Source: a bacterium (GTDB taxonomy: Bacteria > Bacillota_I > Bacilli_A > RF39 > UBA660). From it: DNA of 51,509 nt. The notes beneath the pieces were generated by a model. The model was not told the DNA's origin and made no database searches. It saw only the letters and a program-made list of their open reading frames with translations. Made by a program: the position numbers and the translations under genes. Of this stretch, positions 42,177-50,530 are shown piece after piece (the stretch's first letter is position 1; each line of letters starts with the position of its first letter). Location of the stretch: the NCBI GenBank assembly GCA_029218465.1, contig JAQXRJ010000085.1:1-51509 (forward strand), written 5' to 3'.

Positions 42177-44300
42177 TTAAATGTCTTTTCTTGAAAAGTT
42201 TAATCTACCTTTTTTATCTGTTCCTATTGCTTTTACTAGTATTTCATCACCAAGAGAAACTACATCTTCAACTTTTTCAACTCTATCTTTTGATAATTTT
42301 GAAATATGTACAAGTCCTTCACAGCCAGGCCAAACCTGAACAAAGCATCCGAATTCTTCTATTTTCACTACCTTCGCAGTATATATTTTACCTTCTTCTA
42401 CTTCTTTTACAACATCTTGTATCATTTGTGCAGTTTTATTAATTATTTCTTTATCAGTATGATAAATAATAACTCTACCATCATCTTCTAAATCAACTTT
42501 AACTGCATTAATATCAGTAACAGCATTTACTCCACTTGCTTCTAAAATAATTTTTGTAATCATTTCACCACCACGACCAATTACATCTTTAATTTTTTCC
42601 GGTTTAATCATAAATGTCATTGTCTTAGGAGCATATTTAGATACTTCTTTGCGTGGTTCTGGTATTTGCGCTTGTATAACATCTAATATTTGCATTCTAG
42701 CTACTTTTGCTTGAGCAAGTGCTTCTTTTAATATTTGCTCATTTATACCTCTAATTTTAATATCCATTTGCAATGCACATATTCCATCTCTTGTTCCTGC
42801 TACTTTAAAATCCATATCTCCTAGATGATCTTCCATTCCTTGAATATCAGTTAAAATTGTATAATCATCACCATCGGTAATAAGTCCCATAGCAATTCCA
42901 GCAACTGGTGCTTTTATTGGAACACCCGCAGCCATAAGGCTCATGCAACCGGCGCAAATAGACGCTTGAGAACTTGAACCATTACTTTCTAATATTTCGG
43001 ATACTACACGAATAGTATAAGGAAATTCTTCTTCACTTGGAATTACTTGAGCAAGAGCTTTTTCTCCTAATGCTCCGTGACCTATTTCACGTCTTCCAGG
43101 TGCACCATATCTACCTGTTTCACCAACTGAGAATTGAGGAAAATTATAGTGAAGCATAAATCTTTTTTCATCTTCAAGCGATAATCCATCTAATATCTGA
43201 TGTTCACCTAAAGCACCTAGCGTAGTTATACTTAAACTTTGAGTTTGACCTCTTGTAAATAAAGCTGAACCATGAGTTCTAGGTAATAAATCAATGTCAG
43301 TTGAAAGTGGTCTAATTTCAGTCATAGTTCTTCCATCTGCTCTAATATGTTCTTTAACAACAATTTTTCTAAATACCTCATATTCAATCTGTTCTAATAC
43401 TAATTTAACTTTTGTTAACAATACATCTAGTTCTTCTTTTTCTAGTTCTGCATTCTCTTGTGTATACTTATCTACTATATTTTTTTTAATTTCATCAAGT
43501 CTAGCATAGCTTTCGAGTTTGTCCTTAATACGTAATGCTTTATCTAATTCATCTTTTGCAATGTTTTCAATTTCCTCTTTCATTTGAGCAGTAATTTCAA
43601 GTGTTTCATATTCCATTTTTTCATCACCAATTTCATTAATGATTGTTTCTTGGAATTCAACTAGTTCTTTTATAGCTTCATGGCCAAACATTAGTGCTTC
43701 TAACATAACATCTTCACTTACTTCTTTAGCACTTGATTCAACCATATTAATTGCATCTTTTGTACCTGCAACTGTTAAATCAATATCAGATTTTTCTAAC
43801 TCTTCAGGTGTTGGATTTATTATAAATTCGCCATCAACTCTACCAACTTTAACACCCGCAACCGGTCCATCAAAAGGAATTTTACTAATTGAGGTTGAAA
43901 GACTTGAGCCAAATAGAGCTGTTATTTCTGGAGAACAGTTTTGTTCAACAGATAATACAGTATTAACTATTTGTACTTCATTTCTAAATCCCTCTGGAAA
44001 TAATGGTCTCATAGGCCTATCAATCATTCTGGCAGCAAGTGTTGCTGCATCTGTTGGTCTTCCTTCCCTTTTAATGAATCCTCCAGGTATCTTACCAACA
44101 GAATATAGTTTTTCCTGATATAAAACCATAAGTGGAAAGAAGTCTGATAATACATTTGCGTTTTTTGATACTACAGCTGTAGATAAGATAACTGTATCAC
44201 CATATCGAACTAAAACTGAACCCGTTGCTTGTTTAGCTAATTCTCCGTGTTCAACTATTAACTTTCTTCCTCTAAAATCTAATTCAAAAATTTTTTTCAT
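42177..44300 (-). CDS. pnp: Polyribonucleotide nucleotidyltransferase (PNPase)
   Basis: 707 residues. Two RNase PH domains (the second with [55 protein letters not shown] and [14 protein letters not shown]), a KH domain near 555-610 ([18 protein letters not shown]) and a C-terminal S1 domain ([70 protein letters not shown]). A trimeric 3'-5' exonuclease of mRNA decay. Normal gene order after rpsO; a terminator-like hairpin lies between. Confidence 0.98.
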   Translation of the reverse strand: MKKIFELDFRGRKLIVEHGELAKQATGSVLVRYGDTVILSTAVVSKNANVLSDFFPLMVLYQEKLYSVGKIPGGFIKREGRPTDAATLAARMIDRPMRPLFPEGFRNEVQIVNTVLSVEQNCSPEITALFGSSLSTSISKIPFDGPVAGVKVGRVDGEFIINPTPEELEKSDIDLTVAGTKDAINMVESSAKEVSEDVMLEALMFGHEAIKELVEFQETIINEIGDEKMEYETLEITAQMKEEIENIAKDELDKALRIKDKLESYARLDEIKKNIVDKYTQENAELEKEELDVLLTKVKLVLEQIEYEVFRKIVVKEHIRADGRTMTEIRPLSTDIDLLPRTHGSALFTRGQTQSLSITTLGALGEHQILDGLSLEDEKRFMLHYNFPQFSVGETGRYGAPGRREIGHGALGEKALAQVIPSEEEFPYTIRVVSEILESNGSSSQASICAGCMSLMAAGVPIKAPVAGIAMGLITDGDDYTILTDIQGMEDHLGDMDFKVAGTRDGICALQMDIKIRGINEQILKEALAQAKVARMQILDVIQAQIPEPRKEVSKYAPKTMTFMIKPEKIKDVIGRGGEMITKIILEASGVNAVTDINAVKVDLEDDGRVIIYHTDKEIINKTAQMIQDVVKEVEEGKIYTAKVVKIEEFGCFVQVWPGCEGLVHISKLSKDRVEKVEDVVSLGDEILVKAIGTDKKGRLNFSRKDI

Positions 44301-44322
44301 TATTGCCTCCTACAAAAAAATA

Positions 44323-44343
44323 AGACACCAAAAATAAGTGTCT
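44323..44343 (-). terminator. Hairpin between rpsO and pnp
   Basis: AGACAC / GTGTCT stem at the rpsO stop, followed by TTATTTTTTTGTAGGAGG on the minus strand. It may reduce rather than stop transcription into pnp, as in other bacteria where the two genes share transcripts. Confidence 0.75.
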
Positions 44344-44611
44344 ACTTTCTTAATCCTAATTTTTTAATTACTTCACGATATCTATTAATATCTTTTTTAG
44401 CAAGATATCCAAGCATGTTTCTTCTTTGCCCAACTTTTTTCAAAAGACCTCTTCTTGAATGGTAATCATGCTTATGAACTTTTAAATGTTCAGTTAATTC
44501 TTTAATTTCTTCAGTTAAAATTGCAATTTGAACTTCAGCTGAACCAGTATCTTTTTCATCTCTTGCAAAATTTTTAATAATATTTGTTTTTACTTCTTTA
44601 GTTAAAGCCAT
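44342..44611 (-). CDS. rpsO: 30S ribosomal protein S15
   Basis: 89 residues. [53 protein letters not shown] is the invariant S15 core. S15 organises the 16S rRNA central domain and represses its own mRNA. AAGGAGGA precedes the ATG. Confidence 0.99.
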   Translation of the reverse strand: MALTKEVKTNIIKNFARDEKDTGSAEVQIAILTEEIKELTEHLKVHKHDYHSRRGLLKKVGQRRNMLGYLAKKDINRYREVIKKLGLRK

Positions 44612-44720
44612 CTTTATCCTCCTTATATATTAATTCACATGATCTGAGTAATGGTCGGAAAATCCAATTACCAAGAACAAGTAACGCTATAAATATACCT
44701 TAAAAACATAAATAAATCAA
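44612..44720 (-). promoter_or_regulatory. rpsO promoter and leader (candidate S15 leader)
   Basis: TTGATT (44715-44720), 17 bases, TATATT (44692-44697). The ~75-base leader contains hairpins (GTTACTTGTTCTTGGTAAT and a GTAAT/ATTAC stem with GG-CC pairs) at the position where S15 binds its own mRNA in Firmicutes. Promoter well supported; the S15-binding structure is an inference. Confidence 0.6.
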
Positions 44721-44802
44721 GCTATTTTTGATTATTTATATTTTTTTATGAATAATATAATCAAATTTATTTATAAATACTTAATCATGATAAAAAATTT
44801 AA

Positions 44803-45867
44803 CTATTTACTAAATAGTCTTTCTTCAAGAGACCTTTTATAATTTAATACTTTAGATTTTGTATCTACATTTTTTAAAATAGTAATACACTCATTTGCTC
44901 TATTTGAATTTATTATTTGTTTTAATATCCATATTGCTTTTTCTTTATCATTTTTATATAATTCAAAAATATTAATACCAATACAGTACCCCATTATGGC
45001 ATTATATGGAATTCTATCTGCATAATCTAAATTATACTTAGAAGCAAGTTTAGAATTGCTTATTATTTTGCCTTTTTTGTTTAATTTACTATATTCTTCT
45101 AATATTTTTATTTCATCGAGCTTGCAAATAATATCACAATAATTATCTTTTAAATATTCATATGCGGACAAATAAAAACCATTCGTTTTAAAAATCTCTT
45201 CATAAAAATCCGTACAGGAAAGTTCAAAAAAACAAGTTTCTATCTCTCTTTGTAAACTATTATCAGTATATCTTTTTGGATTCATTAAAGCAGCAACTCC
45301 ATGTCCAAATTCATGAACACCAGTTGTAATGCTTTCACAATCAGGTTGGTTTCTATAATAAAATTGTTTTATATATATTTTTTCTATATAATCAATAAAA
45401 AACATAATTCCATATTCATCATTAGAATAAATATCAGAATAAAATTTTATAGCACCATTGTTTAAAATTCTATTGAAGCAGTTGTAAAATTCTTCATCCA
45501 ATGATTTATAAAATTCTCCAATTAACTCTATATGTTCATTTTTATTTAATCTTACATCAGTTTGAATATTGTCTCTAACTTTTTTAAATTTATCTTTTTT
45601 CAAAGCATTTTTAAATTTTTCAAGATATTCAACATAAGGATAATAAATTCTAAATTCTTCAAATTCTTCAGTTAAAATTTCATCAAAAGAAAGATTAGTT
45701 TTATTAAAATCATTTTTTTCTAAATTGATATCTATTATATAACTATCTATTAATTTTATAGCATCTTTTATTTTTATTATTTTTTCTAAATCAGTTTCTA
45801 TCTTCAAAGCTTCTTTAAGTTTTTTTTCATCTTCTATTAGAGAGTTAACTCCCCAATTATTTTTCAT
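44803..45867 (-). CDS. Putative zinc metallopeptidase (HEFGH, M3-like)
   Basis: 354 residues from ATG 45867, with AGGGGG seven bases upstream. The helical sequence carries GVHEFGHGVAALMNP (zinc His185 and His189, Glu186), with a downstream glutamate in REIETCFFELSC that would be the third ligand. The layout resembles the C-terminal catalytic half of M3 oligopeptidases (PepF-type) without the long N-terminal lobe. No signal peptide: cytoplasmic peptide degradation is likely. Monocistronic with its own promoter. Confidence 0.8.
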   Translation of the reverse strand: MKNNWGVNSLIEDEKKLKEALKIETDLEKIIKIKDAIKLIDSYIIDINLEKNDFNKTNLSFDEILTEEFEEFRIYYPYVEYLEKFKNALKKDKFKKVRDNIQTDVRLNKNEHIELIGEFYKSLDEEFYNCFNRILNNGAIKFYSDIYSNDEYGIMFFIDYIEKIYIKQFYYRNQPDCESITTGVHEFGHGVAALMNPKRYTDNSLQREIETCFFELSCTDFYEEIFKTNGFYLSAYEYLKDNYCDIICKLDEIKILEEYSKLNKKGKIISNSKLASKYNLDYADRIPYNAIMGYCIGINIFELYKNDKEKAIWILKQIINSNRANECITILKNVDTKSKVLNYKRSLEERLFSK

Positions 45868-45893
45868 ATTATACCCCCTAATAAATTTATAGT

Positions 45894-45922
45894 ATTCTAT
45901 CATATTTTGAACTTTTAATCAA
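45894..45922 (-). promoter_or_regulatory. Promoter of the M3-like peptidase gene
   Basis: TTGATT (45917-45922), 17 bases, TAGAAT (45894-45899) with an extended -10 (TGA before TAGAAT). Confidence 0.6.
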
Positions 45923-45947
45923 ATAATATCTTATAGTTAATTAAATG

Positions 45948-45976
45948 TTGACTTTTAATTAACTTTTCATTATGCT
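45948..45976 (+). promoter_or_regulatory. Promoter of the zinc-ribbon cluster
   Basis: TTGACT (45948-45953), 17 bases, TATGCT (45971-45976). Its first 19 bases equal those of the promoter at 26384-26402 on the other strand. Confidence 0.55.
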
Positions 45977-46016
45977 TATCTTATATTAATAATAGTTAAG
46001 AAAGTGGTGAAGATGA

Positions 46017-46589
46017 ATGAATAATTATTGTACTAATTGTGGTACCAAGTTAGAAAAAAATGAATTAGTGTGTAAGAATTGTAATATACCAATAGTTGAT
46101 TTACCTTATAATTATAAATATAAATCTCCAGAAAGAAGAAAAAAAATTAAGAGGAATTTAATTATAATTAGTGTATGTACATTATTTATTGTTGCTTTTA
46201 TTTTCTCAAAAAATATTATAAAAAAAATTAAAGTTAATAAATTACAAAGAGAATATGTTGAACCTTATTTAAAAGAAAATTATGCTAGTTTAAATTATTC
46301 AGTAAAATATGTTTCATCTGGACAATGTATAATTTCAGGAGAATGTTCTTCCAATCTTTTTTCAGGATGTGAAGGCGGATATTGTGAAGAATACGAGTAT
46401 CTTGACAAAAAAGATTGTAAATCATACTATTATTCTGTTAAAACAGATACAGAAAGCTTCAAAATAACTGTTTTTAATAAAGATAACAAATTTACAGTTG
46501 TTAAAGGTGTAAACATTTATGGAGATTATCAAAATACAATTGATGATTATGGAATAAATAATAATGATAACAATATTTATAATGATTAA
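46017..46589 (+). CDS. Zinc-ribbon membrane protein 1
   Basis: 190 residues. MNNYCTNCGTKLEKNELVCKNC is a CxxC...CxxC zinc ribbon at the N-terminus, one membrane helix follows (about 50-66), then an extracytoplasmic domain with six cysteines (SSGQCIISGECSSNLFSGCEGGYCEEYEYLDKKDC). The topology (cytoplasmic ribbon, external Cys-rich domain) suggests a signal or assembly role, but the family is not known. The start is ATG 46017; an ATG at 46013 opens a dead frame. Confidence 0.7.
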   Translation: MNNYCTNCGTKLEKNELVCKNCNIPIVDLPYNYKYKSPERRKKIKRNLIIISVCTLFIVAFIFSKNIIKKIKVNKLQREYVEPYLKENYASLNYSVKYVSSGQCIISGECSSNLFSGCEGGYCEEYEYLDKKDCKSYYYSVKTDTESFKITVFNKDNKFTVVKGVNIYGDYQNTIDDYGINNNDNNIYND

Positions 46590-46789
46590 ATTTATTTGTT
46601 ATTTTGTTATAGTTATATATATTATATAGTGTTAATAAAAATGTTTTAAAAAAAATAATGTGTAAATAAATTAAGGTATTATATAAATTATATTTCAACA
46701 AGAATTTTAAAATATATACTCAACCTATTATGCTAGATATGTTCTAATATCCATAAATATATAATTAATAATGAAAGAAGGTGTTTTTA

Positions 46790-47176
46790 ATGAATAATTA
46801 TTGTAGGAATTGTGGGGAAAAATTAGAAAATGATATAAATGTATGTCCTAAATGTAATGCAGAAGTATTTAAAAATAGAATAAATGTTGAAGAAAAGAAA
46901 AAAGAACTATATGAATATAAAAATAAAGAAAATAAATATGTAATATTAATTATAGCTTTATTTTCATTATCATGTATATCATTTGTTTTTAATTTTCTTT
47001 CATATATAAACCCTTTATTATTTTTGTGTGCAATAATCACTTTAATATATGCTAAAATTACCATGAATAAAAGTATAAAAATCAAAATAATATTTAATAT
47101 TATTATAATTTTACCAATTTTATACTTATTGTATAGTGTAATATCAATAATTATTTCATGGTTTTTCGGCTTATAA
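46790..47176 (+). CDS. Zinc-ribbon membrane protein 2
   Basis: 128 residues from ATG 46790 (the frame opens three codons earlier at GTG 46781, inside the AAGGTG ribosome site). MNNYCRNCGEKLENDINVCPKC is nearly the same zinc ribbon as in the gene at 46017; the linker is charged and three membrane helices follow (about 48-68, 72-85, 95-120). The upstream gap of 200 bases holds nothing recognisable. The two ribbon genes look like diverged duplicates at their 5' ends. Confidence 0.7.
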   Translation: MNNYCRNCGEKLENDINVCPKCNAEVFKNRINVEEKKKELYEYKNKENKYVILIIALFSLSCISFVFNFLSYINPLLFLCAIITLIYAKITMNKSIKIKIIFNIIIILPILYLLYSVISIIISWFFGL

Positions 47177-47189
47177 AGGTGTTACTGAT

Positions 47190-47900
47190 ATGTTTAATAC
47201 AAAAATACCCTTGTATGCAATTTGTATAATAATTGCAATTCTTAGTGGATTATTTTTTATATATAATAATGTGAAAATTTTAAAGTTTAAGAAAGAGGAA
47301 ATAATTGGATTATTAATTTATATTGGATTAGGGACAATATTTGGTGCAAAATATTTTACATTTATTACAAATTCAAAAGAATTTAATGGAATATTTGAAT
47401 TTTCAAAAATTGGATTATCATCATATGGTGCAATTATTGGAATAATAATTTTGATATTTATTTTCTCAAAACAATATAAAAAAAGATTTCAAGACTTAGT
47501 TTATGTTTTATTAACATCAATTCCATTGATGTACAGCATTGGTAAAATTGGTTGCTTTGTTGCTGGATGTTGCTATGGTATAAAATATAATAGACCTTTA
47601 AGTGTTACATATAATTATTCCTATACTGCTCCAATAGGAATAAGTTTGTTTCCTATTCAACTATTAGAGGCAATTACATTCATGATAATATTTATATATG
47701 TATTTATTAAATCAAAAAAGCAAAAACCAAATAACATACTTATTGGAAAAATATTTGTAATTTGTGCAACATCAAAATTTTTATTAGATTACTTGAGAAT
47801 GAGTCACGTAGGGAAACTATTATCAATTAACCAACTAGTGAGTGTATTATTTATTCTAATAGGTTTATATTTAACATTTAAAAAAAATAAAGTTCAATAG
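47190..47900 (+). CDS. Lgt-like prolipoprotein diacylglyceryl transferase homologue
   Basis: 236 residues, about seven membrane segments. The Lgt-type signature appears as GKIGCFVAGCCYGI (125-138), where true Lgt has GRxGNFINxExxG: the catalytic Arg is Lys and the Asn residues are changed. The YGAIIGI helix and the YLRMS...LSINQLVSV ending also fit the family. It may be a paralogue with altered substrate rather than the cell's Lgt. It follows the two zinc-ribbon genes with a short gap and a clear AAGGTG site. Confidence 0.72.
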   Translation: MFNTKIPLYAICIIIAILSGLFFIYNNVKILKFKKEEIIGLLIYIGLGTIFGAKYFTFITNSKEFNGIFEFSKIGLSSYGAIIGIIILIFIFSKQYKKRFQDLVYVLLTSIPLMYSIGKIGCFVAGCCYGIKYNRPLSVTYNYSYTAPIGISLFPIQLLEAITFMIIFIYVFIKSKKQKPNNILIGKIFVICATSKFLLDYLRMSHVGKLLSINQLVSVLFILIGLYLTFKKNKVQ

Positions 47901-48008
47901 AAACTTTTATAACTAATGGATTTTTTATATTAGACTTAAGCAAAATAGAGATATTTTTACAAATAAAAAGCTTTTAATTTAAAGTCTTTTATAATTGGTT
48001 TTATTGTA

Positions 48009-48308
48009 TTATAAGACATATGTTAAAACAATTTCTTTAATTTGAACTAATTTAGATTTTGTTTTGATATTTAAGCCGTTTTGATTTAAGGTCATGTCTT
48101 CAGAGAGTAGTACATCATCATATATTTGTGTACCATTTTTATAGGTCTTTGTAGTAGTTTTAAATTTTTTCATTTAATTACAAATATGTTATCAATTTTA
48201 CTTTAACCATCAGTTTCAAAGCAAATTGTGTAAGTTTTGTTTTTTCTTAATGTTAAACTAAAATTATTATTAGTAATTCTCCAATAAGATATAGCAAGCT
48301 TTTCTTAT
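48009..48308 (-). pseudogene. Decayed gene remnants downstream of the SEDS gene
   Basis: Two adjacent minus-strand frames look like broken pieces of one gene. The first, without a start (48203-48301), reads EKLAISYWRITNNNFSLTLRKNKTYTICFETDG then stops. The second (48009-48173, ATG but no ribosome site, 54 codons) reads MKKFKTTTKTYKNGTQIYDDVLLSEDMTLN and continues in similar style. Together they resemble a beta-sandwich surface protein tail. The 420-base gap between the Lgt-like and SEDS genes holds only this. A real small gene at 48009-48173 is the alternative. Confidence 0.45.
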
Positions 48309-48322
48309 TTAGAATTTATATA

Positions 48323-49411
48323 TTAATTATTATTTTCACTAATGTTTAGAATAATTCCAATACTTATCATACTAACTAGTAGTGAGGAACCGCCATAAGA
48401 AAGGAATGGCAATGTTACACCTGTTACTGGTATCAATCCGACAACTACCATTAGATTCATTATTGTCTGAATTAACATTTGAAAGGTCATTCCAAATGAT
48501 AAATATTTTCCAAAAGAATCATCACATTTAAGAGAAACCCTAATACCTCTATATAAAATAAATATAAATAAACCAGATACAATTAGTATTCCCAAAAAAC
48601 CAAATTCTTCACTAATAATAGAAAAAATAAAATCTGTTTGTGGCTCTGGTAAATAAAAATGCTTTTGTCTAGAGTTTCCTAAACCCATACCGAGAATTCC
48701 CCCAGGTCCTATAGCATATAAACTTTGTATAATTTGAAATCCGGTTCCTAAAGGGTCTGCCCATGGGTTTAAAAAAGATGTGATTCTATCAATTCTATAT
48801 GGTGCAATTAAAATTAAAATTACAATTCCTACAATGCCAATGACTCCAAGTCCAATAAAAAATTTCATATTAACTCCAGCAACATATAACATTGCAATAA
48901 TAGATACCACAATAATCATACCTGTACCAAAATCAGGTTGTAGCATTATTAGTCCAAATACAAAAAATAATATTGCAAGTATCGGTATTACTCCTTTTTT
49001 TATATTCTTTAAAAACTTATTTGAATTAGTTATATATTTACTTGTTAAAATAATTAATGAAATTTTAGCAAATTCACTAGGTTGTACCCCAAATGATCCT
49101 ATTCCGAACCAACTTCTACTACCATTTCTTACACTACCAATACCTGGAATTAATACTAGTACTAGAAGAACAATACTTGACAAAAATATTTTCAAAGCTT
49201 TATCTTTATAAAAATTATAATTTATTTTACTAACAATAATCATTAAAGTTACGCCTATTATAAAGAATAAAGTCTGTTGCTTTACATATTTAAACGAATC
49301 ATTAAATTTATACTCTGCCCAAATATAAGATGCAGAATATATCATTATAATTCCAAACAATGATAGTAATATAACTGCAAAAAAAAGATATATATCCGGT
49401 TTCCTTTTCAA
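48323..49411 (-). CDS. ftsW: SEDS-family glycan polymerase (FtsW/SpoVE)
   Basis: 362 residues from TTG 49411, chosen because AAGGTG lies six bases upstream; the frame opens to 49474 inside mraY. Ten membrane segments, and SEDS motifs: SRSWFGIGSFGVQPSEFAKISLIIL, QPDFGTGMII, GPGGILGMGLGNSRQKHFYLPEPQTDFIFSIISEEFG, and MVVVGLIPVTGVTLPFLSYGGSSLL. It polymerises peptidoglycan with a class B PBP. After mraY and with SpoVD upstream, the position is that of spoVE in Bacillus, though ftsW cannot be told apart by sequence here. Confidence 0.93.
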   Translation of the reverse strand: MKRKPDIYLFFAVILLSLFGIIMIYSASYIWAEYKFNDSFKYVKQQTLFFIIGVTLMIIVSKINYNFYKDKALKIFLSSIVLLVLVLIPGIGSVRNGSRSWFGIGSFGVQPSEFAKISLIILTSKYITNSNKFLKNIKKGVIPILAILFFVFGLIMLQPDFGTGMIIVVSIIAMLYVAGVNMKFFIGLGVIGIVGIVILILIAPYRIDRITSFLNPWADPLGTGFQIIQSLYAIGPGGILGMGLGNSRQKHFYLPEPQTDFIFSIISEEFGFLGILIVSGLFIFILYRGIRVSLKCDDSFGKYLSFGMTFQMLIQTIMNLMVVVGLIPVTGVTLPFLSYGGSSLLVSMISIGIILNISENNN

Positions 49412-49457
49412 AATATCACCTTCTATATATTTTACACTTTTATTTAATAAATTATGA

Positions 49458-50444
49458 TTATAACCAAACTCCAAAGAATATTCCGGCCATAGTTAAAACT
49501 AATCCAACAACCCAAAACAATTTAACTATATCTTGCTCTTTCCATCCCATTTTTTCAAAATGATGATGAAGTGGAGACATTAAGAACAACTTTCTTTTAA
49601 AGAATTTTACCCATATAACTTGTAATATCACACTCAACGTTTCTATTACAAATACACTAGCAACTACAAGCAGCGTTATTTCCCTATGTGTTAATATTGC
49701 AACTGCACCCATTACTGCGCCAAGAGCCAAAGAACCAGTATCCCCCATAAATACTTTTGCTGGATATGTATTATATATTAAAAATCCCATAACAGCCCCT
49801 GTAAGAACAAATGTAAATATTCCAATTTCTTCATATCCAACAACAAGGGAAATTAAACTAAAAGCAATAAATGCTATTGCAGATAGACCTCCAGCTAATC
49901 CATCAAGTCCATCAGTTAAGTTAACTGCATTCGATGAACCAACTAATACAAACAATAGAAATAATCCATATACCCATCCCATTTCTATATGAATTCCTAA
50001 AGTAGATACAATGAGTGACGTCTGACCACCATTACGTATATATAAATAGAAAAAACCAACTGCTATAATAAGCTGTAAAAATAACTTTTGAAATCCTGTT
50101 AGTCCCTCATTATCATGCCTTTTTAGACTTAAATAATCATCTAAAAATCCAATTAAAGCATATCCTATAAATACTAATAAAATAATAATTAAATTAGATG
50201 TCATTTCAATTTTATTTGTAATTAATAAAACTAATGTAGTAATAAAAGTTGATATAATGAATATTAATCCCCCCATAGTGGGAGTTCCTTGCTTCTTCTT
50301 ATGATTTTCTCCAACATAATCACTAATAGTTTGTCGAACTTTCATTCTTTTTAGCATTGGTACCATAAATGCACCTAAAACAACTGATGTTAAAAAACCT
50401 ATCATTATTGCAAATATTGATTTAGTTAATAATAATATTCCCAA
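49458..50444 (-). CDS. mraY: Phospho-N-acetylmuramoyl-pentapeptide transferase (MraY)
   Basis: 328 residues from TTG 50444 (the frame also opens with GTG 50453 but that overlaps the GGAG). Multi-pass membrane enzyme. NHKKKQGTPTMGGL, FLDDYLSLKRHDNEGLTGFQK, NAVNLTDGLDGLAGGLSAIAF and MGDTGSLALGA are the MraY motifs, with HHHFEKMGW near the end. It makes lipid I from UDP-MurNAc-pentapeptide. Here it sits between SpoVD and the SEDS gene; murE and murD, normally in between, are missing. Confidence 0.97.
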   Translation of the reverse strand: MGILLLTKSIFAIMIGFLTSVVLGAFMVPMLKRMKVRQTISDYVGENHKKKQGTPTMGGLIFIISTFITTLVLLITNKIEMTSNLIIILLVFIGYALIGFLDDYLSLKRHDNEGLTGFQKLFLQLIIAVGFFYLYIRNGGQTSLIVSTLGIHIEMGWVYGLFLLFVLVGSSNAVNLTDGLDGLAGGLSAIAFIAFSLISLVVGYEEIGIFTFVLTGAVMGFLIYNTYPAKVFMGDTGSLALGAVMGAVAILTHREITLLVVASVFVIETLSVILQVIWVKFFKRKLFLMSPLHHHFEKMGWKEQDIVKLFWVVGLVLTMAGIFFGVWL

Positions 50445-50530
50445 TCTAATCACTCCAAATCCGTACTAAGATTATACTATAAATTCTTTAAAAAAACTTA
50501 TCGAATTTTGAAATTTTACATAATTTTACA

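Noticed and set aside
43639-44118. Long plus-strand open frame opposite pnp
   Set aside because: Antisense shadow of the PNPase gene; composition is the reverse complement of its conserved codons and no ribosome site fits.
48009-48173. Stand-alone 54-codon gene
   Set aside because: No ribosome site and a matching fragment upstream in another frame make a pseudogene more likely.
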